From Paenibacillus alkalitolerans (lineage in GTDB: Bacteria > Bacillota > Bacilli > Paenibacillales > YIM-B00363), in NCBI RefSeq assembly GCF_016482785.1, contig NZ_JAEMXM010000001.1, positions 248,001 to 312,000 of the forward strand: 64,000 nt of DNA. The letters are read 5' to 3'. Below are positions 25,623 through 34,279 of this stretch, piece after piece. Position 1 is the first letter of the stretch, and every line of letters begins with the position of its first letter. The translations under genes were made by a program, and so were the position numbers. Below the pieces are notes generated by a model. The model made no database searches, had not been told where the DNA came from, and was given only the letters and a program-made list of their open reading frames with translations.

Positions 25623-26591
25623 TTGAAAGAGAAAATATTACTACCTTTTACAGCATTCATCTTATTGACCAGTATTGTAGGATGTTCAACAGGAACAACT
25701 ACCAATCAGGATGTCAGTAGGGAAAATCAGGTTACTGCCCATGATCATAATCTTAATGAACAGGAGAATGTTGAAGAACAGAAAGAGCGAACCGAGAAAC
25801 AAATCCATGATAATTCCATTGATTTCAAGGGAGTTAAATTGCCGAAAGAAGCAATGGAACTTTTTGATACAGCAGTGAATGATGCAAAGGCGGATGCCTC
25901 CAATGTAGAACCATTATTTAAGGAATTATTATCATGGCTTGAGAAGAACGCATCGGCTTCTATCGGCTTTTATATGAATTATATTGAAATCAACAAAATG
26001 TTAGGATATCCCGAAGATACACATCCCTATGAGTTACTAAAAATATTGAATAACGATCTACTAAAAAACCCTGATGAAGTGACAAATAAGGAATTCAAAA
26101 ACAAGTTAATAATGATAGCCAATAATGGGTTGATGTTTCGAACCGCTGAAGGAGATTTTGAACCAACAATAAATTTCGGATATTTACTTGATAAATATGA
26201 CGATATCTTGTCTGAGGAAATGAAAGAATACCTTCAAATCCGTGCTTCAAATTCAAATATATATGATGAAGAAAGTATCATTGCTTCATATAGCCAGTTG
26301 GCGAAAAATGTTATAGATGTTGAAAGGTTTTTAACGAAGTATAATGAATCGGATATGCGTACAGTAGTTAAGAATATATATGCAAATGTGTTAGCATCCT
26401 ACCTCCTTGCTGGTCAAACGAAGGCTGAGATGAAAACGATATATGAATCATTTCTTGAAGAATACCATGGATCAGAAACTCATGCATACATGATTATAGA
26501 TGATTTTTATAAGTTATTGAGAGAAAACAATTTTAAATATAATGATGAGGTATACAAATATATTAACATAACTATTGATCAAGTTCGTTAG
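25623..26591 (+). CDS. Hypothetical lipoprotein
   Basis: 322 residues from TTG 25623, with GGGAGG 8 nt upstream. The signal (MKEKILLPFTAFILLTSIVG followed by Cys) has the lipobox SIVGC. An acidic, Asn/Glu-rich linker (to about 65) precedes an all-helical domain with no recognised family. The protein is AT-rich and acidic, anchored outside the membrane. It is flanked by gene remnants, so its role cannot be read from context. Confidence 0.7.
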   Translation: MKEKILLPFTAFILLTSIVGCSTGTTTNQDVSRENQVTAHDHNLNEQENVEEQKERTEKQIHDNSIDFKGVKLPKEAMELFDTAVNDAKADASNVEPLFKELLSWLEKNASASIGFYMNYIEINKMLGYPEDTHPYELLKILNNDLLKNPDEVTNKEFKNKLIMIANNGLMFRTAEGDFEPTINFGYLLDKYDDILSEEMKEYLQIRASNSNIYDEESIIASYSQLAKNVIDVERFLTKYNESDMRTVVKNIYANVLASYLLAGQTKAEMKTIYESFLEEYHGSETHAYMIIDDFYKLLRENNFKYNDEVYKYINITIDQVR

Positions 26592-26799
26592 TAGTTAAAA
26601 AGGGTTGCCGGCTGCTAATAAGTCAGTTGAGCCATATTCCTTTTATTACCAATAGTTATTCATAACCGGTGTCCAGTACTTTTTCAGAGTACATCTTCAC
26701 CAACCACGTTGCCCGTTTATAACCTATAACATGAGCTAGGAATCACACGGGGTTTCAACTTTCGTACTTTTTCCATTGCATGTGACGTAACGGAGTGAA

Positions 26800-26952
26800 A
26801 TGCCTATTGTTAAAGGCGGTGGAGAGGCACCTAAAGTGAAGCATTTATATAAGGTGACTTTCAAGACGAACATGGATTTAGTTTTAGGACCGATTGTCGT
26901 TTATGTCGACGGCGACACTAAAAAAATCCTCGGTTATGGAGTGAGAGAGTGA
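26800..26952 (+). CDS. Small hypothetical protein, 50 aa
   Basis: ATG 26800 behind CGGAG. The peptide (MPIVKGGGEAPKVKHLYKVT, LVLGPIVVYVDGDTKKILGY) has the LLGPI.VYVD...K..G...R-E pattern seen at the C-terminus of uncharacterised Paenibacillus proteins. It may be an intact small gene or the end of a longer one. Confidence 0.45.
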   Translation: MPIVKGGGEAPKVKHLYKVTFKTNMDLVLGPIVVYVDGDTKKILGYGVRE

Positions 26953-27068
26953 ACAAAAAGTATTATTTTAACCCCCTCTCTTGCTGTCCATTGACACAAA
27001 ACTACCCGCAATGATGACACTAATATACCTCAATCAAATAGCCGTTTTTCGAACTGCCTTGACCGGTT

Positions 27069-27182
27069 TACAACAATCAGGTGCTCCTTGGAGAAAAGGA
27101 CGGAATTTGCTACCAAATTAGAGCACAAGGACAATTCACATACGATCGGTTGTTTGATTTACTTAAGAATTTTAAAAACTAA
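27069..27182 (+). pseudogene. C-terminal remnant, DUF4367-like
   Basis: YNNQVLLGEKDGICYQIRAQ, then TYDRLFDLLKNFKN and a stop. The order (a G..Y.I.A strand followed by a short helix) is that of DUF4367-type C-termini. No start exists. The rest of 26953-27214 holds nothing recognisable. Confidence 0.4.
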
Positions 27183-27214
27183 TCTGAAGGCGTTCCGGAT
27201 GATAGTCGGCAATA

Positions 27215-27884
27215 GTGGAAAACAAATATTCGGTATTCAACACCAAGGGGCTTAACGTCTATGCATCAGATTCAATCAAATCCCTGTTATTTCCGGTGAA
27301 AATTATCATTAATGGGGAAAACAAGCATCTAGGCAACGAATACGTTGTACTTAATTATAAAAATCATGCCTACGTCCCTTTACGATTTGTTGCTGAGAAC
27401 TTGGGGGCAACAGCAAAATATAATGCGAAGAGTAAAGAGATTTCAATCTATAATAATGACAGTCAAAATACGAGCTCAAATAATATTTATCAAGGCCCCA
27501 ATGGGTGGTCTTTTGAATACCCGAAATCTTGGGATAAGGCTACGGATAGCCATGTCCAAGAAACAGCAACAGGGAAAACAATTATTTTTGATGTTGCAAA
27601 TGTATCGTCTCAACAAGAGCTGGAAGAATGGATTCAATCGGAAATTGATCGAAAAATGTCGGCGGATGGAGATCGAACATTGGTGGAACCGCTGACTATA
27701 AATGAACAGAAGGGACTAACCGTTTATCGTTATGAGATCTACTTGAAACCTGGAGATATGAAGGGGGACTCTTCGGAACGTCATCTTTTTTGATGGTACC
27801 AAACGCTATGCTTTTCGTGATGCAGATGATGTAACAGAAGAAGAATTTAACCTTATGATCGATACCTTTGTAGCACTTCCTTAA
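27215..27884 (+). pseudogene. Stalk-domain protein with frameshift
   Basis: The first part contains a copper-amine-oxidase-like stalk domain: KIIINGENKHLGNEYVVLNY, YVPLRFVAENLGATAKYN. After it comes a PsbP/DUF1795-like region (GPNGWSFEYPKSWDKA). At GATATGAAGGGGGACTC (27760s) the frame is lost and ends at 27793. Reading G4 instead of G5 there continues through TLRNVIFFDGTKRYAFRDAD to a natural end at 27884. A single inserted G, real or a sequencing error, explains it. GTG start at 27215 without a clear ribosome site, so the 5' end is also doubtful. Confidence 0.7.
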
Positions 27885-27984
27885 TAGGAGGCTTTTTTTG
27901 ACTCTCTTGTAAGAATGATAGAGAACAGACACCGGGATTTAATTATCAACTTCTGGCGTAAAGTCTGATCATACACTAAACTCT

Positions 27985-28045
27985 AACGGGTAGATGCTGC
28001 TGGATTATCGGCAACCTGCTCAGCTAGCGGGAGTTTAGCGTAATT
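27985..28045. repeat. Interspersed repeat family B, copy 3
   Basis: AACGGGTAGATGCTGCTGGA then GCTCAGCTAGCGGGAGTTTAG. A divergent copy with the GCTA..GGG.AGTTTAGCG tail also seen at 54550. Confidence 0.4.
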
Positions 28046-28128
28046 TTTTGCATGTTCTTAAAGCAGGGGGTAATTGTACATCCACAGAATAAAATAAAAA
28101 TGATTATTCTTGCAGGGGAGATAGGGAA

Positions 28129-28491
28129 ATGATTTATCGAAGAAAGTCATACAAAATTGATGCAAGAAGAATAGATGAATTTAATCATTTATTTAATGAA
28201 TTTCTTTTACCTACTCAACTTAAATATTGAGCAAGGTTGGTAGGGCGGTGGATGACGGAGGAACGCGAAGGTGTTATTGAAGTTTTTGCAATTTGGGAAT
28301 ATAACAGTCATGAGGAATATCAAAATATTGAAAAACAAGTTAAAAGTGATAAAGTTCATGTTAAACGTGTGCGGAATCAACATGAGAAACTAAGAAAACG
28401 TGGAGAAGGTCTCTTGAAAGAAGTACCTAAAGAAGATTTTTTATTGAGTACAGTACCAAGAAATAAAACGATACTTGGTGATTTTCCTTGA
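28129..28491 (+). pseudogene. NIPSNAP-family gene with in-frame TGA
   Basis: One reading frame from ATG 28129 (AGGGAA upstream) gives MIYRRKSYKIDARRIDEFNH, KYxARLVGRWMTEEREGVIE and VFAIWEYNSHEEYQNIEKQV, the small ferredoxin-like NIPSNAP/antibiotic-monooxygenase-fold pattern, total 120 residues. Codon 34 is TGA where homologues usually have Gly (KYGARLVGRW), so GGA to TGA is a single change. Either the gene is dead or the base is an error. No frame change occurs. Confidence 0.7.
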
Positions 28492-28597
28492 AGAAATTGT
28501 TCAACGGATACGATAGTTCAATTTGAAGTGATTGCGGCGTACATTCCTTCGCTTAGCTCACAGGTAGTAGGTTGCCATTTTACTTAAGGAGAAAGAA

Positions 28598-28677
28598 ATG
28601 AATATTAGAAAACTTAATTTAAGTCAAACGAAAATTACCCAAGAAGAATCGTCGAAGAAAAAATTACAAATGAAAAG
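28598..28677 (+). pseudogene. Gene start interrupted by a family A repeat
   Basis: AAGGAGAAAGAAATG begins MNIRKLNLSQTKITQEESSK, an evidently coding start with a good ribosome site. At 28678 the sequence turns into TGTCGGGCGACAAGAA, the first bases of a family A repeat. The rest of the gene is not found on the other side. A partial family B tail (ACGGATACGATAGTTCAA) lies at 28502. Confidence 0.5.
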
Positions 28678-28850
28678 TGTCGGGCGACAAGAAAATGGGC
28701 CGATTCAAACCCGCTTAATTCGCGGGCTTTCTTATTTATAGGCCCAAGTTCTTGTCGCGGACGAATGACAACAACTTGGGCCTTTTGTCGATGAACGTCA
28801 AGAACTTGGGCCTTTTGTGTTTCCATAGGAAGTTGTCGTCGGACGACCGA
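28678..28850. repeat. Repeat family A, copy 3
   Basis: TGTCGGGCGACAAGAA, GGGCCGATTCAAACCCGC, hairpin with TTTCTTATTTATAGG, GGCCCAAGTTCTTGTCG, then two direct ACAAC/AAGAACTTGGGCC motifs and GTTGTCGTCGGACGAC near 28833. It stands 600 bp upstream of the van cluster. Confidence 0.85.
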
Positions 28851-28997
28851 AAGGGGCGGAACTTTCCCAGATCCTCAAGCGTCTATTTAGTGGAGTCGAC
28901 ACAAAACGAGTGAGATAACGTGGGTTTTATGTGTGGCGCTTCGTTAGCGATTTCATCAGTTGTATACGTCAGTGACGCACTGAATTGAGTGAGTACG

Positions 28998-29245
28998 ATG
29001 AAGGTTAGTGTGGGTGTACAAGCTGTTATTATAAATAACAATAACGATTCTAACGAGGGATGAAGACGGTGATGTGTCTTACATCCTCCCAGGTGGCAAA
29101 CAAGAGTTTGGTGAAACATTAGAGCAAGCTGTTTGCCGAGAAGTATTTGAAGAGGTTGGAATATCCGTAAACGTTGACGAGTTTTTATTTCTTCGAGAGT
29201 TTATTGGGGCCAACATGAAAATGCCGAAGCTAATAAAAACCTTCA
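28998..29245 (+). pseudogene. NUDIX hydrolase with frameshifts
   Basis: ATG 28998 opens MKVSVGVQAVIINNNNDS, then the frame shifts near 29046. The next frame has TRDEDGDVSYILPGGKQEFG, ETLEQAVCREVFEEVGI, a complete NUDIX box. A second shift near 29215 leads to HENAEANKNLHIVSPIFF. At least two indels inactivate the gene. Confidence 0.75.
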
Positions 29246-29454
29246 CATAGTCAGTCCTATTTTTTTTTGCAGTATACAGCCCGATAATGATATTCCTAAC
29301 TCCCCCGAATCCAGATCCAGTTTTATAGAGAGAACCTGTATTTCAAAGGAACAGATGAGAAAATTTTTAGCTTTTTATCAAGGGTTGCATTACCCAAAAA
29401 CATTTAAAGGATATGATGGTATTAAAGAATTTGTTAAAAGAGGGTTGATAACTA

Positions 29455-30149
29455 TGAGCGATAAAATACTTGTTGTGGACGATGAACGCGAAATTGCCGA
29501 TTTGGTTGAGCTATACTTGAAAAACGAGAATTATACGGTTTTCAAATACTATACTGCCAAAGAAGCGTTGGAATGTATCGACAAGACCGAGCTTGACCTT
29601 GCCATACTGGATATAATGCTTCCCGGTTCGAGCGGCCTCACTATCTGCCAAAAGATACGGGATAAGCACACCTATCCAATTATCATGCTGACCGCGAAAG
29701 ATACGGAGGTAGATAAAATTACAGGGCTAACAATCGGCGCGGACGATTATATAACGAAGCCCTTTCGCCCGCTGGAGTTAATTGCGCGGGTCAAGGCGCA
29801 ACTACGCCGCTACAAGAAATACAGCGGAGCGGTGGTGCAAAGTGAAAATGTTATTGTCCACTCTGGCCTTGTCATTGATATTAATACGCACGAGTGTTTT
29901 TTGAACGAAAAACCTCTATCCCTTACACCTACTGAATTTTCAATCCTGCGCATCCTCTGTGAAAACAAGGGGAATGTGGTTAGCTCCGAGCAGTTATTTC
30001 ATGAGATATGGGGCGACGAATATTTCAGCAAGAGCAACAACACCATCACCGTGCATATCCGGCATCTGCGCAAAAAAATGAACGACGCCATTGATAATCC
30101 GAAGTATATAAAAACGGTATGGGGGGTTGGCTATAAAATTGAAAAATAA
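29455..30149 (+). CDS. vanR: Response regulator VanR, VanA type
   Basis: 231 residues from ATG 29455 (GAGGGTTG upstream; an in-frame extension to 29355 belongs to the NUDIX remnant). The receiver has Asp9/Asp10, phosphoacceptor Asp53 (LAILDIMLPGSSGLTICQKI) and Lys near 102 (DDYITKPFRP). The C-terminal half is an OmpR-type winged helix (LTPTEFSILRILCENKGNVV, TVHIRHLRKKMND). Residue for residue it is close to VanR of Tn1546. In that system phosphorylated VanR activates its own promoter and the vanH promoter. The vanS start overlaps its 3' end. Confidence 0.96.
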
Positions 30150-31284
30150 AAAAACCGATTATTCCAAACTAAAACGAACACTCTACCTGTATATCCTTGT
30201 GACAGTTGTGGCAGCCGTTGTATTCGTGCTGTTATTGGATTTATTTATCCAGCGGCAAGCCCTTGGGGAGGGGATCGTACGTTTTTTGCAAGACAGTTTT
30301 TACTTAGATCGTCAGGACGCGATGACAATATATCACTATATTGTACGGAATAATATGGAAATCGTTATTTTTATGGCGATTGCCATTAGTATTCTTATCC
30401 TATGCCGCATCATGCTTTCAAAATTTGCAAAATACTTTGACGAGATTAATACCGGCATCGATATCCTGATTCAGAACGAAGATAAACCAATAGAGCTTTC
30501 AGCGGAAATGGAGTTCATGGAACAGAAGCTCAACACATTAAAACGGACTCTGGAAAAGCGAGAGCAGGATGCAAAGCTGGCCGAACAAAGAAAAAATGAC
30601 GTTGTGATGTACCTGGCGCACGATATTAAAACGCCCCTTACATCCGTTATCGGTTATCTGAGCCTGCTTGACGAGGCGCCAGACATGCCGGTAGAGCAAA
30701 AGGCAAAGTATGTGAATATCACGTTGGACAAAGCGTATCGCCTCGAACAGCTGATCGATGAGTTTTTCGAGATTACGCGGTACAACCTCCAGACGATGAC
30801 GCTCACAAAAAAGCACATTGACCTATACTATATGCTGGTGCAGATGACCGATGAATTTTATCCCCAGCTTGCCGCGAATGGAAAACAGGCGGTGATCCAT
30901 GCTTCCGAGGATTTGACCGTATTCGGCGACCCCGATAAGCTGGCGAGGGTCTTTAACAACATTTTAAAAAACGCCGCTGCATACAGCAAGGACAACAGCG
31001 TCATTGACATTACGGCGGGCCTCTCCGGGGATGTGGTGTCCATCGTTTTCAAGAACGCCGGAAGCATCCCCAAAGATAAACTCGCTGCGATATTTGAAAA
31101 GTTTTACAGGCTGGATGATGCCCGTTCTTCCGGTACGGGCGGCGCGGGACTTGGATTGGCGATTGCAAAAGAAATCGTTATTCTGCATGGCGGGCAGATT
31201 TACGCGGAAAGCGATGATAACTACACGACGTTCACGGTAGAGCTTCCGGCATTTCCAGATTTGGCTGATAAAAGGAATTCCTAA
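30127..31284 (+). CDS. vanS: Sensor histidine kinase VanS, VanA type with divergent sensor
   Basis: 385 residues from TTG 30127, overlapping vanR by 23 nt. Two membrane helices (about 20-40 and 78-97) flank an extracytoplasmic loop. The kinase core follows: VVMYLAHDIKTPLTSVIGYL with His165, the N box VFNNILKNAAAYS, and GGAGLGLAIAKEIV. From residue 90 on the protein is nearly the Tn1546 VanS, but the loop (FIQRQALGEGIVRFLQDSFY) and first helix differ clearly. The loop senses glycopeptide exposure, so inducer range may differ from classic VanA. Confidence 0.94.
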   Translation: MAIKLKNKKTDYSKLKRTLYLYILVTVVAAVVFVLLLDLFIQRQALGEGIVRFLQDSFYLDRQDAMTIYHYIVRNNMEIVIFMAIAISILILCRIMLSKFAKYFDEINTGIDILIQNEDKPIELSAEMEFMEQKLNTLKRTLEKREQDAKLAEQRKNDVVMYLAHDIKTPLTSVIGYLSLLDEAPDMPVEQKAKYVNITLDKAYRLEQLIDEFFEITRYNLQTMTLTKKHIDLYYMLVQMTDEFYPQLAANGKQAVIHASEDLTVFGDPDKLARVFNNILKNAAAYSKDNSVIDITAGLSGDVVSIVFKNAGSIPKDKLAAIFEKFYRLDDARSSGTGGAGLGLAIAKEIVILHGGQIYAESDDNYTTFTVELPAFPDLADKRNS

Positions 31285-31344
31285 GAAATGAACATCGTTT
31301 CTTAGGAAAATCTCAAGGAAATCGCTACTTTCCCTTAGGAAATT
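31280..31344. promoter_or_regulatory. Three VanR-box-like motifs before vanH
   Basis: CCTAAGAAATG (31280), CTTAGGAAAAT (31301) and CTTAGGAAATT (31334) resemble the VanR binding motif CGTANGAAATT of vanA clusters, the last with one mismatch. The first two also form an inverted repeat around AACATCG. They lie just upstream of vanH where the inducible promoter is expected. Confidence 0.6.
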
Positions 31345-31366
31345 CACAATTGAATATTAAAAAACG

Positions 31367-31411
31367 GCTCGTTCTTATGCGGTAGAGTTAAACCGTAAGA
31401 ACGAGCTTTTT
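31367..31411 (+). terminator. Strong hairpin between VanR boxes and vanH
   Basis: GCTCGTTCTTATGCGGT, loop AGAGTTA, ACCGTAAGAACGAGC, TTTTT. It would end transcripts coming from vanS. A short frame after it (31438-31516) reads FMFPFTAIGIPVSFLIGAFR, similar to the C-terminus of GerAB-type germinant permeases, perhaps marking the original insertion site. Confidence 0.75.
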
Positions 31412-31515
31412 CGTTTCGTCTGAGAAGGATATGACAAGTTTATGTTTCCATTTACCGCGATCGGCATTCCCGTTTCATTTCTTATTGGTGCCTTTCGCAG
31501 AAAGGGGTGGCCTTA

Positions 31516-32487
31516 ATGATGAAAAACATCGGCATTACCGTTTATGGATGCGAGCAGGATGAGGCAGATGCATTCCGTGCCCTTTCGCCGCGCTTTGGCA
31601 TTACGCCCACGATCATTAACGTTCCCGTATCGGAAGCCAACGCCATATCAGCCCCTGGCAATCAATGTATCAGCGTGGGACACAAATCCGTCGTTTCCGC
31701 GTCTGTTCTTCTTGCGCTGAAGAGAGCCGGCGTGAAATATATCTCTACCCGAAGCGTCGGCTGCAATCATATTGATACAGCTGCCGCTAAGCGAATGGGC
31801 ATCGCTGTCGGCAATGTGGCGTATTCGCCAGACAGCGTTGCCGATTATACCATGATGCTGATGCTTATGGCAGTACGCAACGCGAAATCGATTGTGCGCT
31901 CAGTGGAAAAACATGATTACCGGCTGGACAGCGTCCGTGGCAAGGTACTGCGCGACATGACCGTCGGCGTGCTGGGAACCGGCCATATCGGCAAAGCGGT
32001 TATTGAGCGGCTGCGGGGTTTTGGATGCGAGGTACTGGCTTATAGTCGCAGCCAAAGTGTAGAGGCAAACTATGTTCCGTTTGATACGTTGTTGCAAAAT
32101 AGCGATATCGTTACGCTTCATGTGCCGCTCAATGCGGATACGCGCCATATCATCGGCCGCGAACAAATGAGGAGAATGAAGCAAGGCGCGTTTCTTATCA
32201 ATACAGGGCGCGGTGCGCTTGTAGATACCGATGCGCTGGTTCAAGCATTGGAAAACGGAAAACTGGGCGGCGCCGCATTGGATGTATTGGAAGGAGAGGA
32301 AGGGCTTTTCTACTTTGATTGCACACAAAAACCAATTGATAATCAATTTTTACTGAAACTCCAAAGAATGCCGAACGTGATCATCACGCCGCATACGGCT
32401 TACTATACCGAACAGGCGTTGCGTGATACCGTCGAAAAAACAATCAAAAACTGTTTGGATTTTGAAAGGAGCCTGGCACATGGATAG
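31516..32487 (+). CDS. vanH: D-lactate dehydrogenase VanH
   Basis: 323 residues from ATG 31516 (AAAGGGGTGG upstream). It reduces pyruvate to D-lactate for the VanA ligase. NAD site: VGVLGTGHIGKAVIERLRGF (GxGxxG). Catalytic residues: Arg in LINTGRGALVDTDAL, Glu in ALDVLEGEEG region, His in VIITPHTAYYT. The order and sequence follow the VanA-type cluster. It overlaps vanA by 8 nt. Confidence 0.95.
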   Translation: MMKNIGITVYGCEQDEADAFRALSPRFGITPTIINVPVSEANAISAPGNQCISVGHKSVVSASVLLALKRAGVKYISTRSVGCNHIDTAAAKRMGIAVGNVAYSPDSVADYTMMLMLMAVRNAKSIVRSVEKHDYRLDSVRGKVLRDMTVGVLGTGHIGKAVIERLRGFGCEVLAYSRSQSVEANYVPFDTLLQNSDIVTLHVPLNADTRHIIGREQMRRMKQGAFLINTGRGALVDTDALVQALENGKLGGAALDVLEGEEGLFYFDCTQKPIDNQFLLKLQRMPNVIITPHTAYYTEQALRDTVEKTIKNCLDFERSLAHG

Positions 32488-33511
32488 AGTAAAAATTGCA
32501 ATTCTGTTTGGCGGTTGCTCGGAGGAGCATGACGTGTCGGTAAAATCCGCAAATGAGATCGCCGCTAACATTGACAACGAAAAATACGAACCGATATACA
32601 TTGGAATTACGAAATCCGGTGTTTGGAAAATGTGCGAAAAACCGAGCGCGGATTGGGAAAACGGCAATTGCTTTCCAGCCGTGCTCTCGCCGGATAAAAA
32701 CATGCACGGATTGCTTGTTATAAAGAACCAAGAATGCGAGATCCACCGCATTGATGTAGCATTTCCGGTGTTGCACGGCAAGTCTGGTGAAGATGGAGCA
32801 ATACAAGGTCTGTTTGAATTGTCCGGTATCCCCTATGTAGGCTGCGATATTCAAAGCTCCGCGATTTGTATGGACAAATCGCTGGCATACATCATCGCGA
32901 AAAACGCTGGCATAGCTACTCCCGAATTTTGGGTTATTCATAAAGACGATCATCCGGCGACAGATGCGTTTCCCTATCCTGTTTTTGTTAAGCCGGCGCG
33001 TTCAGGTTCATCCTTTGGCGTGAAAAAAGTCAATGGCGCGGACGAATTGGACGCCGCCATTGAATCGGCAAGACAATATGACAGCAAAATCTTAATTGAG
33101 CAAGCTGTTTTGGGCTGTGAGGTCGGATGTGCCGTATTGGGAAACAATTCCGAGTTGATTGTTGGCGAGCTGGACCAAATCAGGCTTCGGCACGGTATCT
33201 TTCGAATTCATCAGGAAGCCGAGCCGGAAAAAGGCTCCGAAAACGCAGTTATAACCATTCCCGCAGACCTGTCGGCAGAGGAGCGAGAACGGATACGGGA
33301 AACGGCAAAAAAAATATATAAGGCGCTCGGCTGTAGAGGTCTTTCCCGTGTTGATATGTTTTTACAAGATAACGGACGCATTGTGCTTAACGAAGTAAAT
33401 ACCCTGCCCGGTTTCACGTCATACAGCCGTTATCCCCGTATGATGGCCGCTGCAGGTATAGCGCTTCCCGAACTGATTGACCGCCTGATCGTATTAGCGT
33501 TAAAGGGGTGA
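32480..33511 (+). CDS. vanA: D-alanine--D-lactate ligase VanA
   Basis: 343 residues from ATG 32480 (GAAAGGAG upstream, inside vanH). It makes D-Ala-D-Lac, the depsipeptide that replaces D-Ala-D-Ala in lipid II and lowers vancomycin affinity. Features: KVAILFGG-type start (IAILFGGCSEEHDVSVKSAN), HGKSGEDGAIQGLFELSGIP, PVFVKPARSGSSFGVKKVN (ATP-grasp Lys), DQIRLRHGIFRIHQE (omega-loop with the His used by D-Lac ligases), and metal loop VLNEVNTLPGFTSYSRYPRM. Nearly identical in layout to the Tn1546 enzyme, with scattered substitutions, as in other Paenibacillus vanA-like genes. Confidence 0.96.
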   Translation: MDRVKIAILFGGCSEEHDVSVKSANEIAANIDNEKYEPIYIGITKSGVWKMCEKPSADWENGNCFPAVLSPDKNMHGLLVIKNQECEIHRIDVAFPVLHGKSGEDGAIQGLFELSGIPYVGCDIQSSAICMDKSLAYIIAKNAGIATPEFWVIHKDDHPATDAFPYPVFVKPARSGSSFGVKKVNGADELDAAIESARQYDSKILIEQAVLGCEVGCAVLGNNSELIVGELDQIRLRHGIFRIHQEAEPEKGSENAVITIPADLSAEERERIRETAKKIYKALGCRGLSRVDMFLQDNGRIVLNEVNTLPGFTSYSRYPRMMAAAGIALPELIDRLIVLALKG

Positions 33512-33537
33512 TAAGCATGGAAAAGGGGCTGATAAGC

Positions 33538-34146
33538 ATGGAAAAGGGATTTGTTTTTTTAGATGAAATATTGAACGGTGTTCGCTGGGACGCCAAATAT
33601 GCCACATGGGACAATTTCACAGGGAAACCAGTAGACGGATATGAGGTCAATCGCATCGTGGGAACACATGCCCTAGCCCTTGCGCTGCTGGAGGCGCAGA
33701 AGCAAGCGGCGGCTCTTGGGTACGGTTTACTGTTATGGGACGGGTATCGCCCCAAACGTGCGGTAGAGCGCTTCCTGCGTTGGTGCGAGCAACCGGAAGA
33801 CAACCTCACAAAAGAAAAATACTATCCGAATATCGAGCGAACCGAGATGGTTGCACAGGGATATATAGCGCCACAATCAAGTCATAGTCGCGGAAGTGCT
33901 ATTGATCTTACGCTTTACCACTTAGATACGGGTGCGCTTGTTTCCATGGGAGGAGGGTTCGATTTTATGGATGAGCGTTCACACCATGAAGCAAAAGGGA
34001 TTGCAAGCATGGAAGCGCAAAATCGCAGACTTTTGCGTTCCATCATGGAAAACAGCGGGTTTGAAGCGTATAGCTTCGAATGGTGGCACTATGTATTAAG
34101 AAACGAACCATACCCCAATCACTATTTTGATTTCCCCGTTGTATAG
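33538..34146 (+). CDS. vanX: D,D-dipeptidase VanX
   Basis: 202 residues. It hydrolyses D-Ala-D-Ala so that only the depsipeptide is incorporated. With ATG 33538 all active-site residues fall at the VanX numbers: Arg71 (WDGYRPKRA), zinc ligands His116 and Asp123 (SSHSRGSAIDLTL), Glu181 and His184 (EWWHY). A 21-bp tandem duplication (GATAAGCATGGAAAAGGGG) gives two equivalent ribosome-site/ATG pairs, at 33517 and 33538. The upstream one would add seven residues. vanA ends 5 or 26 nt before these starts, so HAX form one operon. No metallo vanY or vanZ follows. Confidence 0.96.
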   Translation: MEKGFVFLDEILNGVRWDAKYATWDNFTGKPVDGYEVNRIVGTHALALALLEAQKQAAALGYGLLLWDGYRPKRAVERFLRWCEQPEDNLTKEKYYPNIERTEMVAQGYIAPQSSHSRGSAIDLTLYHLDTGALVSMGGGFDFMDERSHHEAKGIASMEAQNRRLLRSIMENSGFEAYSFEWWHYVLRNEPYPNHYFDFPVV

Positions 34147-34279
34147 CGAATACTCCTGATTTTCTACATAAGCTTTTGACCGTTGCACAGGCAAACTAGA
34201 GGGTGTTGGTCAAATGCTAAAAATTGTAGTGTTTGACGGTTATATCTAATCACTGCTCAAACGCGAAAGGACAAACCGC

